In this document: one piece after another, positions 25,313 through 34,150 of the stretch
Layout: every line of letters starts with the position of its first letter
Numbering within the stretch: the first letter of the stretch is position 1
From: Candidatus Bathyarchaeota archaeon
GTDB lineage: Archaea > Thermoproteota > Bathyarchaeia > Bathyarchaeales > Bathycorpusculaceae
Length of the DNA stretch: 64,000 nt
NCBI GenBank assembly: GCA_026014735.1
Contig: JAOZHT010000001.1
Span: forward strand, 1,074,179 to 1,138,178
Direction of reading: 5' to 3'
The notes under the pieces: model-generated
Seen by the model: the letters and a program-made list of their open reading frames with translations, nothing else
Database searches by the model: none
Told to the model about the DNA's origin: nothing
Position numbers and translations under genes: made by a program

Positions 25313-26638
25313 TTAATAGTATTTTTCCGCCAACTTTCGCGCTTCCTCGTACTCAGCGGAATCATCATCTTGTTTTTCTGGCTCTTGGCTCTGATCTTCT
25401 TGGTTTCCATCGGCTGGTTTCTTGGTTTCTTTTGTCACCATTTTTTGAGCTTTTTCAATGTAGCTTTTGAGTTCCCGGTCCTTCATGGTTTTCTCAGGCA
25501 AAGTTTCAGGTGCATACATCAAGGGAATAACTGCCAAGAACAAGAAGAAACTGGCAATAGAGAACGCGGTAGAAAGGGGAATGCTGTCTGCGTATGGCGT
25601 TACTATTATGGTTAAAAAAGTTGATAACAGAAAAGGCATGCCGCCGACAGTATAGAATTTCTCTTTCTCATATCTCTCACCTAGATCGCCCCAAATTACG
25701 GTAAAGAAGACTGAAAATAGTAAGCCCCAGGTGATGCCGTCAAGTATCAAAAATAGGTAGGCAACTGTCTGAGAGCCGGAAAAAGCGCTAAGTACAGCAT
25801 ATTCAATGCCAAGCATCACAAAACCTACAATTACAATTCGTTTTCTCCCAATAATGTCTGACAAAGCACCCCCTATAATCGCGAAGATTCCTGCGAGAGC
25901 ATACTCAAACACTTGCATAGAACTGTACATTGTTGGGAAAGCCGCTTCCACTAATGGGCTCTCAGCAAAATTTATGATAGAGAACATGATCCATGGGAAC
26001 AAATACAATAAGATTTGTCGATTTCGAAGGATTGAGATATAACTTGGCGCCTTGGTTGTTTTCTGTATTTCTGGTTTGTAATGTCTATTCATGATTGGAG
26101 ATATCAATGCGCCAAGAAATCGCCAAGCAGTAAGAACAGCGAGGAAGACAAATGTCTCCACCTGTAAGCTGATTAAAGACGCGAGAATACACAATACCGC
26201 GAATCCAGTTAAACCCCAAATTATTCCACCTAATAGTCCACGCGTCTCTATCGTTGTCACATCAGCAAAATAGCTGAGACAGGAGGGTAAGCCTATGCCT
26301 ATTGAGGCACCGAAAAAGAAGGCGATGCCGGAGCTAGCTAATAGGTTGGTGCTGGAAATGAAATTTAACAAGAAAGTTGCTAATACACCCATAAATAGCC
26401 ATACATATAGTGCCTTGTTCCTCATCCGAGGAAATAGTTTGGATCCGATTATCGCTGTGATCGCTATACCGATATAGTACATTAAAAGCAGCGTAACTTT
26501 TTCGCTGTTAGTACTTACGATATCTGTGAAAACAAAATAAGTTAGCAGGTACCAAACAAATGTATTCAGCACTATGAAGGTTGCTGGCGCTGTCCTTTTG
26601 TAAGCTACTTTATCCTTTAGCGCTTTCAAGATAGCCAT
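25313..26638 (-). CDS. Major facilitator superfamily transporter with long charged tail
   Basis: 441 residues with about twelve helices and a polar C-terminal tail of some 70 residues rich in Glu, Lys and Gln. Halfway, GALSDIIGRKRIVIVGF is the classic MFS loop (D-x-x-GRKR). The N-terminal copy is degenerate (SKLFPRMRNKAL). Substrate unknown. Just upstream are two copies of a TGTAxA-N5-TCTACA dyad around AT-rich promoter DNA, so expression is probably controlled by a dimeric regulator. Confidence 0.85.
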   Translation of the reverse strand: MAILKALKDKVAYKRTAPATFIVLNTFVWYLLTYFVFTDIVSTNSEKVTLLLMYYIGIAITAIIGSKLFPRMRNKALYVWLFMGVLATFLLNFISSTNLLASSGIAFFFGASIGIGLPSCLSYFADVTTIETRGLLGGIIWGLTGFAVLCILASLISLQVETFVFLAVLTAWRFLGALISPIMNRHYKPEIQKTTKAPSYISILRNRQILLYLFPWIMFSIINFAESPLVEAAFPTMYSSMQVFEYALAGIFAIIGGALSDIIGRKRIVIVGFVMLGIEYAVLSAFSGSQTVAYLFLILDGITWGLLFSVFFTVIWGDLGERYEKEKFYTVGGMPFLLSTFLTIIVTPYADSIPLSTAFSIASFFLFLAVIPLMYAPETLPEKTMKDRELKSYIEKAQKMVTKETKKPADGNQEDQSQEPEKQDDDSAEYEEARKLAEKYY

Positions 26639-26723
26639 AGTGAACAGTTTGTTAAATGGGGGTTTTGGGATAAAACTCTTGCTTATTTGTGCTAAGTATT
26701 ATGTCTCACAACATACTTTTAGC

Positions 26724-26772
26724 TGTAGATGTGTTCTACAAACAAAAAACTTATATGTATATATGTTCTACA
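26724..26772. promoter_or_regulatory. Paired operator dyads around a TATA region
   Basis: Two 17-bp sites at 26724-26740 and 26756-26772 agree at 15 of 17 positions. The first is a perfect dyad TGTAGA-N5-TCTACA; the second has TGTATA in the left arm. They are 32 bp apart (three helical turns) and enclose ATATGTATATAT-type sequence. They can control the MFS gene leftward and the 17-codon frame rightward. Confidence 0.6.
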
Positions 26773-26806
26773 AATATACCATAAAAGGAAAGGAGCAAGA
26801 GATAAG

Positions 26807-26860
26807 ATGGCAAAAAGAGCTGCAAAGGTAAAGAAAGTCCCCGTTCGTATTGCCCCATAA
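26807..26860 (+). CDS. Possible 17-codon basic peptide
   Basis: ATG 26807 to TAA 26860 encodes MAKRAAKVKKVPVRIAP. AAAGGAG lies about 11 bases upstream and a TATA-rich stretch with paired operators lies before that, so it has the layout of an expressed gene. Seven of 17 residues are Lys or Arg. It may be a regulatory micro-ORF or a chance frame. Confidence 0.3.
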   Translation: MAKRAAKVKKVPVRIAP

Positions 26861-26863
26861 GGG

Positions 26864-27862
26864 TCAAAGATCTTCAAGCATAAACTTCAAGAGATTTTGA
26901 AGCTTGCTTTTGGGCTTTGTCTCTAGGAGCTTGCTTGACAGATATAAACCTTCATCTACAAACTGTTGCATCACCGTCTTAAGTTTTTTAACGGGCGGTG
27001 AATCAACAGCTATTTCAACCAATTCTGCAACGTCACTCTTTGTAAGTTCAGGTTTACTAATAATTGGCATAATTGAAGCTTTGATTTCTTGATTCCCCAT
27101 GGCTAATATGAGGGGGATGGGTAAATCTTGAACCTGGATTCTCTGATGCAACTCTTCTGCATCAAAGATGTCAACGATGTCATCTCGTAGAGTTAACAGG
27201 ATACCAAGTAGCCTACCGATTCGGGCTAACGCCGCATTTTCAGCGTCTTTTGCTCCGGCGAACAACGCGCCAAAGTACATGTCTGCTTCAAGGCTTGCCG
27301 CCTTCAGTTCAGTAATATGCAGGTATTCGCTGGCTGTTATGTTTTTGCTGTCTTTGAGCGCTAATTCGAGGGCATGGGCATTTCCCACTTCATACAGGAG
27401 CTCTTGGAGCTTTCGGGGAGCATCTTTCTGTTTTTCTAAAGGCAGCTTGATGATGGATTCAGCGAAGAGTTTGAAGCCCTCAATCAAAAATGCGTTACCT
27501 AAAAGAAGCGCCATTTCAGCGCCGAATTTGCCGTAAACCGTTGGGACATTATGTTTTTCCGTGGACCTATCAATGATATCGTCATGAATGTCGAATGCTG
27601 CTGTAAACATCAGAATCGCCGCCTGTGCCTGCAAGCCCTCAGCGGGGTCTGCTCCTGCTGCCTCGTAAGCCATAGAAAACAGGCCCGGATGCGTAAACTC
27701 GCCCCAGTTGGCAACATAGTGTTCCAGTGCACAGTTAAGATCAGGCTGCTCGATTTTCTCGTCAAGAAGAATCTGCTTGGCGTATTCCAGGCTTTTTTGG
27801 CTTCGCTTCCTAAGGTCCTTGACCACTAGGTTGCCGACTTTTTGTTTGGTCATACCTACCAT
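26864..27862 (-). CDS. Polyprenyl synthetase-family protein
   Basis: 332 residues of the all-helical trans-prenyltransferase fold. The first Asp-rich motif is FDIHDDIIDR, and the second is LRDDIVDIFD, so both metal-binding sites are kept. The rest is divergent from standard GGPP synthases: the segment after the first motif reads VPTVYGKFGAEMALLLGN, and the tail is Lys-rich. It could make or use isoprenyl diphosphates for lipids, or belong to a specialised branch. Start ATG 27862 (or 27853). Confidence 0.8.
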   Translation of the reverse strand: MVGMTKQKVGNLVVKDLRKRSQKSLEYAKQILLDEKIEQPDLNCALEHYVANWGEFTHPGLFSMAYEAAGADPAEGLQAQAAILMFTAAFDIHDDIIDRSTEKHNVPTVYGKFGAEMALLLGNAFLIEGFKLFAESIIKLPLEKQKDAPRKLQELLYEVGNAHALELALKDSKNITASEYLHITELKAASLEADMYFGALFAGAKDAENAALARIGRLLGILLTLRDDIVDIFDAEELHQRIQVQDLPIPLILAMGNQEIKASIMPIISKPELTKSDVAELVEIAVDSPPVKKLKTVMQQFVDEGLYLSSKLLETKPKSKLQNLLKFMLEDL

Positions 27863-27929
27863 TATTTAGCTGTTTACTTAAAAAATTAGCCATCCCCAAA
27901 CAGAGCACTGATGCGTAGGAAGCAAAACT

Positions 27930-27938
27930 CTTAATAGC
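27930..27938 (+). promoter_or_regulatory. TATA box of leuS
   Basis: CTTAATAGC sits about 27 bases before ATG 27962, so the mRNA probably starts at the ATG without a leader. This supports ATG 27962 over the in-frame GTG 27953. Confidence 0.5.
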
Positions 27939-27961
27939 CTAGGCTTTAATCAGTGGGTTTC

Positions 27962-30844
27962 ATGAGCCAAACCAAGCAAATGGAGCAGAAGTGGCAGCGG
28001 CGATGGGAAGAAGCCCGCATATTCGAAGCTGACCCTGACCCCAAACGCGAAAAAAAGATGGTTACCTTCCCGTTTCCCTACATGAACGGTCCCTTGCATG
28101 TGGGGCACACCTTCACCGCCAGCCGAGTGGACGCCTATGCACGCTTTAAACGTATGCAGGGCTACAATGTTCTGTGGCCTTGGAGTTGGCATTGGACTGG
28201 GCAGCCGCTTCTTGGCGCTTCCCAGCGTGTGGCACGGGGCGATGAAGCATACATCAAGGTGCTGCGTGAAGTCGACGGAGTACCTGATGAAGTGCTTAAA
28301 AAGTTTGTTGACCCCTTCTTTATGGCTCAGTACTACACTGACGAGGGACGCTTAGCTGTTAAGGGCGTGGGTTTCTCGGTTGATTGGAGAAGAGAATTCA
28401 CCACTGTCATGCCGACTTTCCAGAAATTTGTGGAATGGCAATACAAGAATCTTAGAGAAAAAGGCTACGTCACACGAGGGACACACCCGGTTGTTTGGTG
28501 CCCCAAAGACCAATCCCCAACCGGCGACCATGACCGCCAAATCGGCGAAGGCGTCACCCCCGAAGAGTACACCCTGATCAAGTATCGCCTCGACGAGGGC
28601 ACGTTTTTGCCCGCAGCTACTTTCCGTCCTGAAACCGTCTATGGCATCACAAACATGTGGATTAACCCCGATGCCACATACGTGGAAGCCGAAGTTGACG
28701 GTGAATGCTGGATAATCAGCCGGGAAGCCGCCGAGAAACTTGGCGAGCAAGAACGCAAAGTCACTGTTAAACGCAGCTTTCCAGGCAAAGAACTCATCGG
28801 CAAAACCTTCACTAACCCCGTAACAAACCTCAAATTCCCCATCTTGCCCGGCTGGTTTGTGGACCCTAAAACCGCCACCGGCGTAGTCTACAGTGTCCCG
28901 GCGCATGCACCATACGATTATCTTGCCCTGCGTGACCTGCAGAAAAAACCCCAGGTTCTCGCGCAGTTCGGTGTGGATGCAGAGGTGGTTTTGGCGATTA
29001 AGCCGATTTCAATAATCAAGCTGGAGGGCTTTGGCGACTTCCCAGCAGTAGAGGTCGTTGAGAAGATGGGTATAGTTGACCAAAACGACGCCAAAGCTGA
29101 CCAAGCCACCAAGGAACTCTACAAGAAGGAATTCCACGGCGGCATCCTCAAAGCGAACTGCGGAGTCTACGCGGGTAAATCAATCCGTGAAGCCAAAGAC
29201 GTTCTCATCGCTGACTTCAAAAAGCTAGGCGCAGCCGGCAGCATGTATGATCTCTCTGAACCGGTGGTTTGCCGCTGCATGACTCAGTGCATCGTGAAAA
29301 TCCTCTCGGACCAGTGGTTTTTGGATTACTCTGACCCCAAATGGAAAGCCCTTGCCCACCAAGTCATCGATCAACTAGCGGTTTACCCTGACTCCGCCAA
29401 ACCATGGTTCCACACAGTTATCGATTGGCTCCGTGAATGGGCATGTGCACGCACCACAGGTTTTGGCACGCCGCTGCCCTGGGGTAAAGGCTGGATAATC
29501 GAGACGCTTAGCGACAGCACCGTGTACATGGCATTCTACACTGTTAACAAACATATTAAACAGAACAACATCAAACCTGAATCGCTTACGCCTGAAGTGT
29601 TCGATTATGTCTTCTTCGGCAGGGGCGACTCTGAGGGGTTGGGAACCACCACGGGCATAAGCCGTGACCTGCTCGACGCCATGCGCAGCGAGTTCCTCTA
29701 CTGGTACCCCTTTGACCTTCGCAACTCCGCAAAGGAACTGGTGCCTAATCATCTTAGCTTTTGCATCTTCCACCATGCCGCGTTGTTTCCACGTGAACTC
29801 TGGCCAAAAGGAATCGGCGTCAACGGCATGCTTATGGTTGAAGGCACAGGCATGCACAAGAGCAAAGGCAACTTCATCACCATGAAGGGCGCCGTGGAGA
29901 AGTACGGTGCAGACGCCACCCGCTGCGCGCTGCTTTTGGGCGCGGAGGGCATGGATGACCCTGATTGGCGAGCTGAAAACGTCACTGACCTTAAAGCCAA
30001 ATTTGAGGCTCTGATGGGTTTCGCCGGCGCCATAATTGCATCCGCCAAAGCCCCCGACGACACCGCCCTGGAACGCTGGCTGTCCAGCCGCATGCAGAGA
30101 CGAATCCGCGAAGTCACCGTAAGCCTTGATGAACTTAAAACCCGCACGGCGCTGCAGACCGCACTGTTTGAAACCTGGAATGATTTGCGCTGGTACATTC
30201 AGCGGAAAGGCAACACCAACGCCAAAGCTTTGGGCGAGGCAGTGAAGGTGTGGCTGCGTTTGCTGGCTCCGTTTGCGCCGTTTATCGGTGAAGAACTGTG
30301 GAGCCAGACTGGCGAGGAGGGCTTTATCAGCCTTGCAAAGTGGCCTGAGCTTGATGCTGCGAAGGTGGATGCGTCGGCTGAGGAGCAGGAGAACTTTGTC
30401 ACTGATGTGATGGATGACACCAACAACATCTTAAGAGCCATGAAGATTGCGCCATCCAAAATCTGCTACTATGCACCCGCAGCATGGAAGTGGCAGGTGT
30501 ACCTTAAGGTGCTGGTGAAAACCCAGATTGGCGAAGCCAAAATCAATGAGCTTATGAAGGAATTCGCCGCTGATGCAGCCTTAAAACCCCACATGAAAGA
30601 CATTGCTCCGATGGTGCCCCGAATCATCAAAGCATTCACTAAACTTTCAGGTGAACGCAGAGCCAACATGGCAAAAATCGGGGAAACAGACCAGACCACG
30701 ATTCTGCAGGAATCCGCGGCGTTTCTACATGACCGCTTCAACTGTGAAATCTGCGTCTACCGCGAAGACGACGAAGCACGCTTTGACCCTAAACGCCGCT
30801 CCGCGACGGCTATGCCCTATCAACCCGCAATCTACGTTGAATGA
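27962..30844 (+). CDS. leuS: Leucyl-tRNA synthetase, archaeal type
   Basis: Attaches leucine to tRNA-Leu. About 960 residues, class I. The HIGH signature is HVGH within YMNGPLHVGHTFTASRV, and the KMSKS counterpart is HKSKGN in GTGMHKSKGNFIT. The CP1 editing domain lies between them (FRPETVYGITNMWINPDATY and the TGVVYSVPAHAPYD region), as in archaeal/eukaryotic enzymes. The C-terminal anticodon and tail domains are complete, so the gene is intact. It starts at ATG 27962 behind a well-placed TATA box. Confidence 0.96.
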   Translation: MSQTKQMEQKWQRRWEEARIFEADPDPKREKKMVTFPFPYMNGPLHVGHTFTASRVDAYARFKRMQGYNVLWPWSWHWTGQPLLGASQRVARGDEAYIKVLREVDGVPDEVLKKFVDPFFMAQYYTDEGRLAVKGVGFSVDWRREFTTVMPTFQKFVEWQYKNLREKGYVTRGTHPVVWCPKDQSPTGDHDRQIGEGVTPEEYTLIKYRLDEGTFLPAATFRPETVYGITNMWINPDATYVEAEVDGECWIISREAAEKLGEQERKVTVKRSFPGKELIGKTFTNPVTNLKFPILPGWFVDPKTATGVVYSVPAHAPYDYLALRDLQKKPQVLAQFGVDAEVVLAIKPISIIKLEGFGDFPAVEVVEKMGIVDQNDAKADQATKELYKKEFHGGILKANCGVYAGKSIREAKDVLIADFKKLGAAGSMYDLSEPVVCRCMTQCIVKILSDQWFLDYSDPKWKALAHQVIDQLAVYPDSAKPWFHTVIDWLREWACARTTGFGTPLPWGKGWIIETLSDSTVYMAFYTVNKHIKQNNIKPESLTPEVFDYVFFGRGDSEGLGTTTGISRDLLDAMRSEFLYWYPFDLRNSAKELVPNHLSFCIFHHAALFPRELWPKGIGVNGMLMVEGTGMHKSKGNFITMKGAVEKYGADATRCALLLGAEGMDDPDWRAENVTDLKAKFEALMGFAGAIIASAKAPDDTALERWLSSRMQRRIREVTVSLDELKTRTALQTALFETWNDLRWYIQRKGNTNAKALGEAVKVWLRLLAPFAPFIGEELWSQTGEEGFISLAKWPELDAAKVDASAEEQENFVTDVMDDTNNILRAMKIAPSKICYYAPAAWKWQVYLKVLVKTQIGEAKINELMKEFAADAALKPHMKDIAPMVPRIIKAFTKLSGERRANMAKIGETDQTTILQESAAFLHDRFNCEICVYREDDEARFDPKRRSATAMPYQPAIYVE

Positions 30845-31330
30845 GCCTGCGGTCTGTTGCTCTGCACCCCCTCTATTTATAGGGTTATAGCCTAGGCGTC
30901 TGCTGCTCCAGCACTCTCTCCCTCCCCTTAGTTAAAGCAGGTCTGTTTTTGGTTTTTGTTTACTTGTTGTTGTGGGGGACCCCTCTTTATTCACCAACAA
31001 CCTAAGGATTGCCAGAAACAACCCAAATTGGAAAAGGGCTTTTTGGCATATTGCAGATTGGTTGTGGAGCAAACCACAAGCAGAACACTGGTCCACTATT
31101 GCTTCTTTGAATTTTTGGGGCCATTTTTACTGTAGTCTAAGGGGCCTTGCTCTTCTTCGTCTTCCGCCTGAGATTTTGGCTTCTGAGCAGCTGAGTTAGC
31201 TGCTTGTCAGCCTCTTGTGTGTGGGCTATTGGGTTTAATTTGGGCATCTTTGGGAATTTATTGGGATTGGATTTTGAAATATTCTTATTACCCGTCTTAG
31301 GCACCCCAATGATTCAAGGATGTTTAACCC
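30845..31330. other. 486-base intergenic stretch behind leuS
   Basis: Holds copy B of the intergenic repeat and a 7-bp perfect hairpin at 31186-31204 (AGCAGCT-GAGTT-AGCTGCT). The last 100 bases are AT-rich and must contain the promoter of the surface-protein gene at 31331. A 75-codon frame at 30972-31199 is rich in Trp and Leu and has no ribosome site; I do not call it. Confidence 0.5.
30867..30940 (-). repeat. Copy B of the ~72-bp intergenic repeat, behind leuS
   Basis: On the minus strand it matches 8285-8355: CTAAGGGG, GGAGCAGCAG and a block of 19 identical bases containing CCCTATAAATAGAGGGG. It starts 22 bases beyond the leuS stop codon, the same gap and orientation that copy A has to selD. 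The bases between stop codon and repeat also share TCTGxTGCTC. Confidence 0.65.
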
Positions 31331-32119
31331 ATGATACCTAAACCCAAAAAAGTCTTAGCGCCAACGATGCTCTTAGCTATATTAGCAGTTGCATTCGTTT
31401 CTTTGGCAAGCGTCCAAGCAGCAACAGTGACCTTCACCGCCGCAGCCACCGACAACAGCAACGTCATAACGTTAAGCGGCAGCGGATTTGATGCCTCCGA
31501 AAACGTGAAGCTAGCAATGCTAAACCAAACCGGCAGCTCAGTGATTTACAACTTCACCGAAGCAATAGCAACCGATAGCAACGGCGCCTTCTCAGTAAAC
31601 GTTACTTTGCCGCCGGGAATCTACGGAATATACAACATCACCGCCAAGACCTCCACCGTCTCAGCATCAACCCAATACACAATCAACGACACAGCTAAAG
31701 TAGCTGCCTCGCCCAACAACAGCAACATCATCCACGTAGTCGGCAGCGGATTCAACGCGGCAGAAAACGTGACTCTCCAGCTTAACGTAACAGGCACCGC
31801 CACCAACGCCTACAACTTCACCGACACCATAACAACCGATGCCAAGGGCAACTTTAACGCAACCGTAATCGTGCCGACAAGCCTACATGGAAACTACACC
31901 TTAATCGCATCCACCACCACCGCCTCAGCCAACACAACCATCACCGTTCCCGACCTCACCGGACCAACAGGCTCAACTGGCCAAACAGGCGCCAACGGAG
32001 CAACCGGTGCCAACGGCGCTGCAGGAGCCGACGCAGACCAAACAACCCTCTATCTTGCTTTTGTGCTAAGTGTAGCTGCTATTGCAGTTGCAGCAGTAAC
32101 TGTGATAAAGAAACGCTAA
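31331..32119 (+). CDS. Exported surface protein with collagen-like stretch and C-terminal anchor
   Basis: 262 residues. A signal peptide (APTMLLAILAVAFVSLASVQA) leads to two similar Ig-like domains of about 90 residues, each with the pattern NxIxxxGSGFxAxENVxL and YNFTxxIxTDxxGxF. Then come Gly-X-Y triplets (GPTGSTGQTGANGATGANG) and a membrane helix (LYLAFVLSVAAIAVAAVTVI) with a KKR stop. Many NxT/NxS sites suggest heavy glycosylation. It is likely a cell-surface or S-layer-associated protein. A strong hairpin-plus-U terminator follows. Confidence 0.82.
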   Translation: MIPKPKKVLAPTMLLAILAVAFVSLASVQAATVTFTAAATDNSNVITLSGSGFDASENVKLAMLNQTGSSVIYNFTEAIATDSNGAFSVNVTLPPGIYGIYNITAKTSTVSASTQYTINDTAKVAASPNNSNIIHVVGSGFNAAENVTLQLNVTGTATNAYNFTDTITTDAKGNFNATVIVPTSLHGNYTLIASTTTASANTTITVPDLTGPTGSTGQTGANGATGANGAAGADADQTTLYLAFVLSVAAIAVAAVTVIKKR

Positions 32120-32147
32120 ACTGCAAAAAGCAGTTCCCTCCCTTTTT
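32119..32147 (+). terminator. Hairpin terminator of the surface-protein gene
   Basis: AACTGC-AAAAA-GCAGTT forms a perfect 6-bp stem (32119-32135), followed by a T5 run at 32143-32147. Confidence 0.6.
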
Positions 32148-32157
32148 GTTTTGCAAT

Positions 32158-33399
32158 TCACTTTATCGGTTTTATGATAACCGTGCAGAGGGTATCCTCG
32201 TTTAGGTGCTCGGCTGATGCTCGCCTTATATCCTCGCAGCTAACTTCCCTGATTTTAGTCACGTAGTCCTTGAGTGCTGAGTCGTTGCCAAACTGCATTT
32301 CCATATACGTGATGATTTCGGTGGTGTCATGGGGATCATCCATACCCCGCAATACACCGCCCAGCATAATCGCTTTTGCCCGCTCCAACTCCACCTCGGA
32401 AACCTTACGTTTACCCAAATCTGACAGCTCAGCAAAAATCAGCCTTCGGGTCTTCTCTACTTTCCGGTTCCCAACCGCACAATTCACGCTAAGATACCCA
32501 AAATCCGTGCCCTTACAGTGACCCGAGCTGACATCGTAGGTGACCGCATGCTTCTCCCGCAGCTCGATGAAGAGCCGCGAGGTGGTGCCGCCGCCTAAAA
32601 GGGTGCCGATTAAATCCAGCACTGGAGCGTCGGGGTGGGTGGCGTAGACGGTGCGGGCGCCAACGGCGAGGTAGGTTTGGGTTATGCCTGCTTTTTCCTC
32701 TACAATTACCGATTTGGGTTTGCCTGATTCTTGGGGCCACTGCTGCCGGGGTTGGTTGGCTGGGCACTCTTTGTTTTTGAAGGCTTCCAAAACCCGCATT
32801 TCATCGCCTTCCCCCACTTTACCAGTAAGGACTAAAACCATATTCTGCGGCACATAATGGCATCTGTGCTCATTAAGCAGTTGGCTTAACGTGAGTTTTT
32901 TAATGGTTTTTGGGTAGCCGCCGACTGGTCGCTGAATAGGATGGCGCCTATAGAGGTTCTCTAACAGCAGCTCCTCCAGCTTCACAGTGGGATCATCGGA
33001 GACCTCGGCAAGCTCGTTTAGAATGATTTTGCGTTCCAACTCAAATTTTGCTTCATCGAACTCATCGCCAAAGAAGAGATCGCAGAGTATCTCCGAGGCA
33101 TCAGTCAGCTTGCTTGGCAAAACGTCCGCTGCACCCAAAACGTGTTCGCGGTCAGTGTAGAAATCCAGTACGCCGCCTGCTTCTTCGATGCTGCGTGACC
33201 GCTTTATTTTCTTATCTGAGCCGCCTGCCAGCATATGCTCGATGAAGTGGGCGACGCCTGCGGCGGTTTTGGGTTCTTGGTTGCTGCCGTATTTGACGGC
33301 GAGTGACAGCTGGGTGGTGTTGGCGTTTCGCCGGGGATAAACGATTGCGGTTAAGCCGTTGGGGAGGGTTTGTCTGCGCCATACTAGGTTAGCTGACAT
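32158..33399 (-). CDS. M16-family zinc peptidase
   Basis: About 413 residues, the size of one processing-peptidase-like half. The inverted zinc motif HFIEH (His51, Glu54, His55) is followed by the downstream Glu in the ERKIILNELAEVSDDP helix. The C-terminal inactive-type domain has GGGTTSRLFIELREKHAVTY, a strong M16 marker. Members degrade peptides; here it is cytosolic, with no signal. ATG 33399 is preferred to TTG 33411. The family is far commoner in bacteria than archaea. Confidence 0.9.
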   Translation of the reverse strand: MSANLVWRRQTLPNGLTAIVYPRRNANTTQLSLAVKYGSNQEPKTAAGVAHFIEHMLAGGSDKKIKRSRSIEEAGGVLDFYTDREHVLGAADVLPSKLTDASEILCDLFFGDEFDEAKFELERKIILNELAEVSDDPTVKLEELLLENLYRRHPIQRPVGGYPKTIKKLTLSQLLNEHRCHYVPQNMVLVLTGKVGEGDEMRVLEAFKNKECPANQPRQQWPQESGKPKSVIVEEKAGITQTYLAVGARTVYATHPDAPVLDLIGTLLGGGTTSRLFIELREKHAVTYDVSSGHCKGTDFGYLSVNCAVGNRKVEKTRRLIFAELSDLGKRKVSEVELERAKAIMLGGVLRGMDDPHDTTEIITYMEMQFGNDSALKDYVTKIREVSCEDIRRASAEHLNEDTLCTVIIKPIK

Positions 33400-33526
33400 A
33401 GCACATGTCAATCACTTGCGTCTAAAAAAGTTTACACTACATTCATCTGTGGTTTGGCTTGGACGGATTTGTTGCTACGGGTAAAACCCTTTAATATGCA
33501 ACCAGTGTAAATCCTGATGATCTGCC

Positions 33527-33790
33527 ATGACACGTGTAAAATGCAAGAAATGCAGCGCCGTATTCGAGGCAGGTGCCTCAGCGGTTTTGGCGCCACATGT
33601 TGGTCCACTGCACTACATTAAATGCCCCGCATGCAGCAAGAGAAGCTGGCTAAACATGTACAGTTCAGTGAAGGACCCTTTGACTTGGCCACCTGAAGAA
33701 GCCAAAGCTCAGCAGCCACCGCGCCAGTTATCCGATGAGGAACTCGAGCAAAAACGCATCGAAGAATCAAAATACGAAAAAACAGCATAG
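33527..33790 (+). CDS. Small zinc-ribbon protein (paralogue 1)
   Basis: 87 residues. CKKCSAVF and CPACSKRSW give a four-cysteine zinc ribbon spaced about 28 residues apart. The second half is polar and ends DEELEQKRIEESKYEK. The following gene encodes a paralogue with an added membrane helix, so a local duplication took place. Probably one operon. Function unknown. Confidence 0.75.
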   Translation: MTRVKCKKCSAVFEAGASAVLAPHVGPLHYIKCPACSKRSWLNMYSSVKDPLTWPPEEAKAQQPPRQLSDEELEQKRIEESKYEKTA

Positions 33791-33802
33791 CGGTGAATGA
33801 TT

Positions 33803-34150
33803 ATGACGCAGGCAGCTCCCGATTATGTAACCATAGCCATCGTCGTGGCAGTTGTGGCGGCGGCGATTTTCCTCCGCTTATACATGATGCGAAACCCCGG
33901 CATGATGCGGGCTAAGTGCCCTAAATGCGGCGCAGTCTTTGATGCCTCCCGCAGCTTCTCAGGAATCCACATTGGACCATTAAAGCAGCTTCGGTGCCCA
34001 GCCTGCGGCAAAACCAGCTTCATGAACTCCTACTCCAAAGCCCCCCTCAATTATCCGCCCCAAGAACAAAAACCCCTCGAAGCCTCAGCCATGTCAGAGG
34101 AGGAACTGCAAAGAAAAAGGATAGAGCAGTCCAAATACGAAAAAGCCTAA
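33803..34150 (+). CDS. Membrane-anchored zinc-ribbon protein (paralogue 2)
   Basis: 115 residues. One N-terminal helix (VTIAIVVAVVAAAIFLRLY), then a ribbon CPKCGAVF...CPACGKTSF and the same tail as its neighbour (EEELQRKRIEQSKYEKA). ATG 33803 is chosen because GGTGA (33792-33796) lies 6 bases upstream; ATG 33797 would leave no gap. The soluble/anchored pair may work together. The gene ends overlapping the convergent regulator by 4 bases. Confidence 0.75.
   Translation: MTQAAPDYVTIAIVVAVVAAAIFLRLYMMRNPGMMRAKCPKCGAVFDASRSFSGIHIGPLKQLRCPACGKTSFMNSYSKAPLNYPPQEQKPLEASAMSEEELQRKRIEQSKYEKA

Noticed and set aside
26807..27862. ComQ/ComX-like peptide prenylation system formed by the micro-ORF and the polyprenyl synthetase-like gene
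   Set aside because: The peptide has no Trp or Cys to be prenylated, the genes are convergent, and no kinase/regulator pair is nearby.
30972..31199. 75-codon frame behind leuS
   Set aside because: Odd Trp/Leu-rich composition, no start signal, contains the hairpin at 31186-31204.
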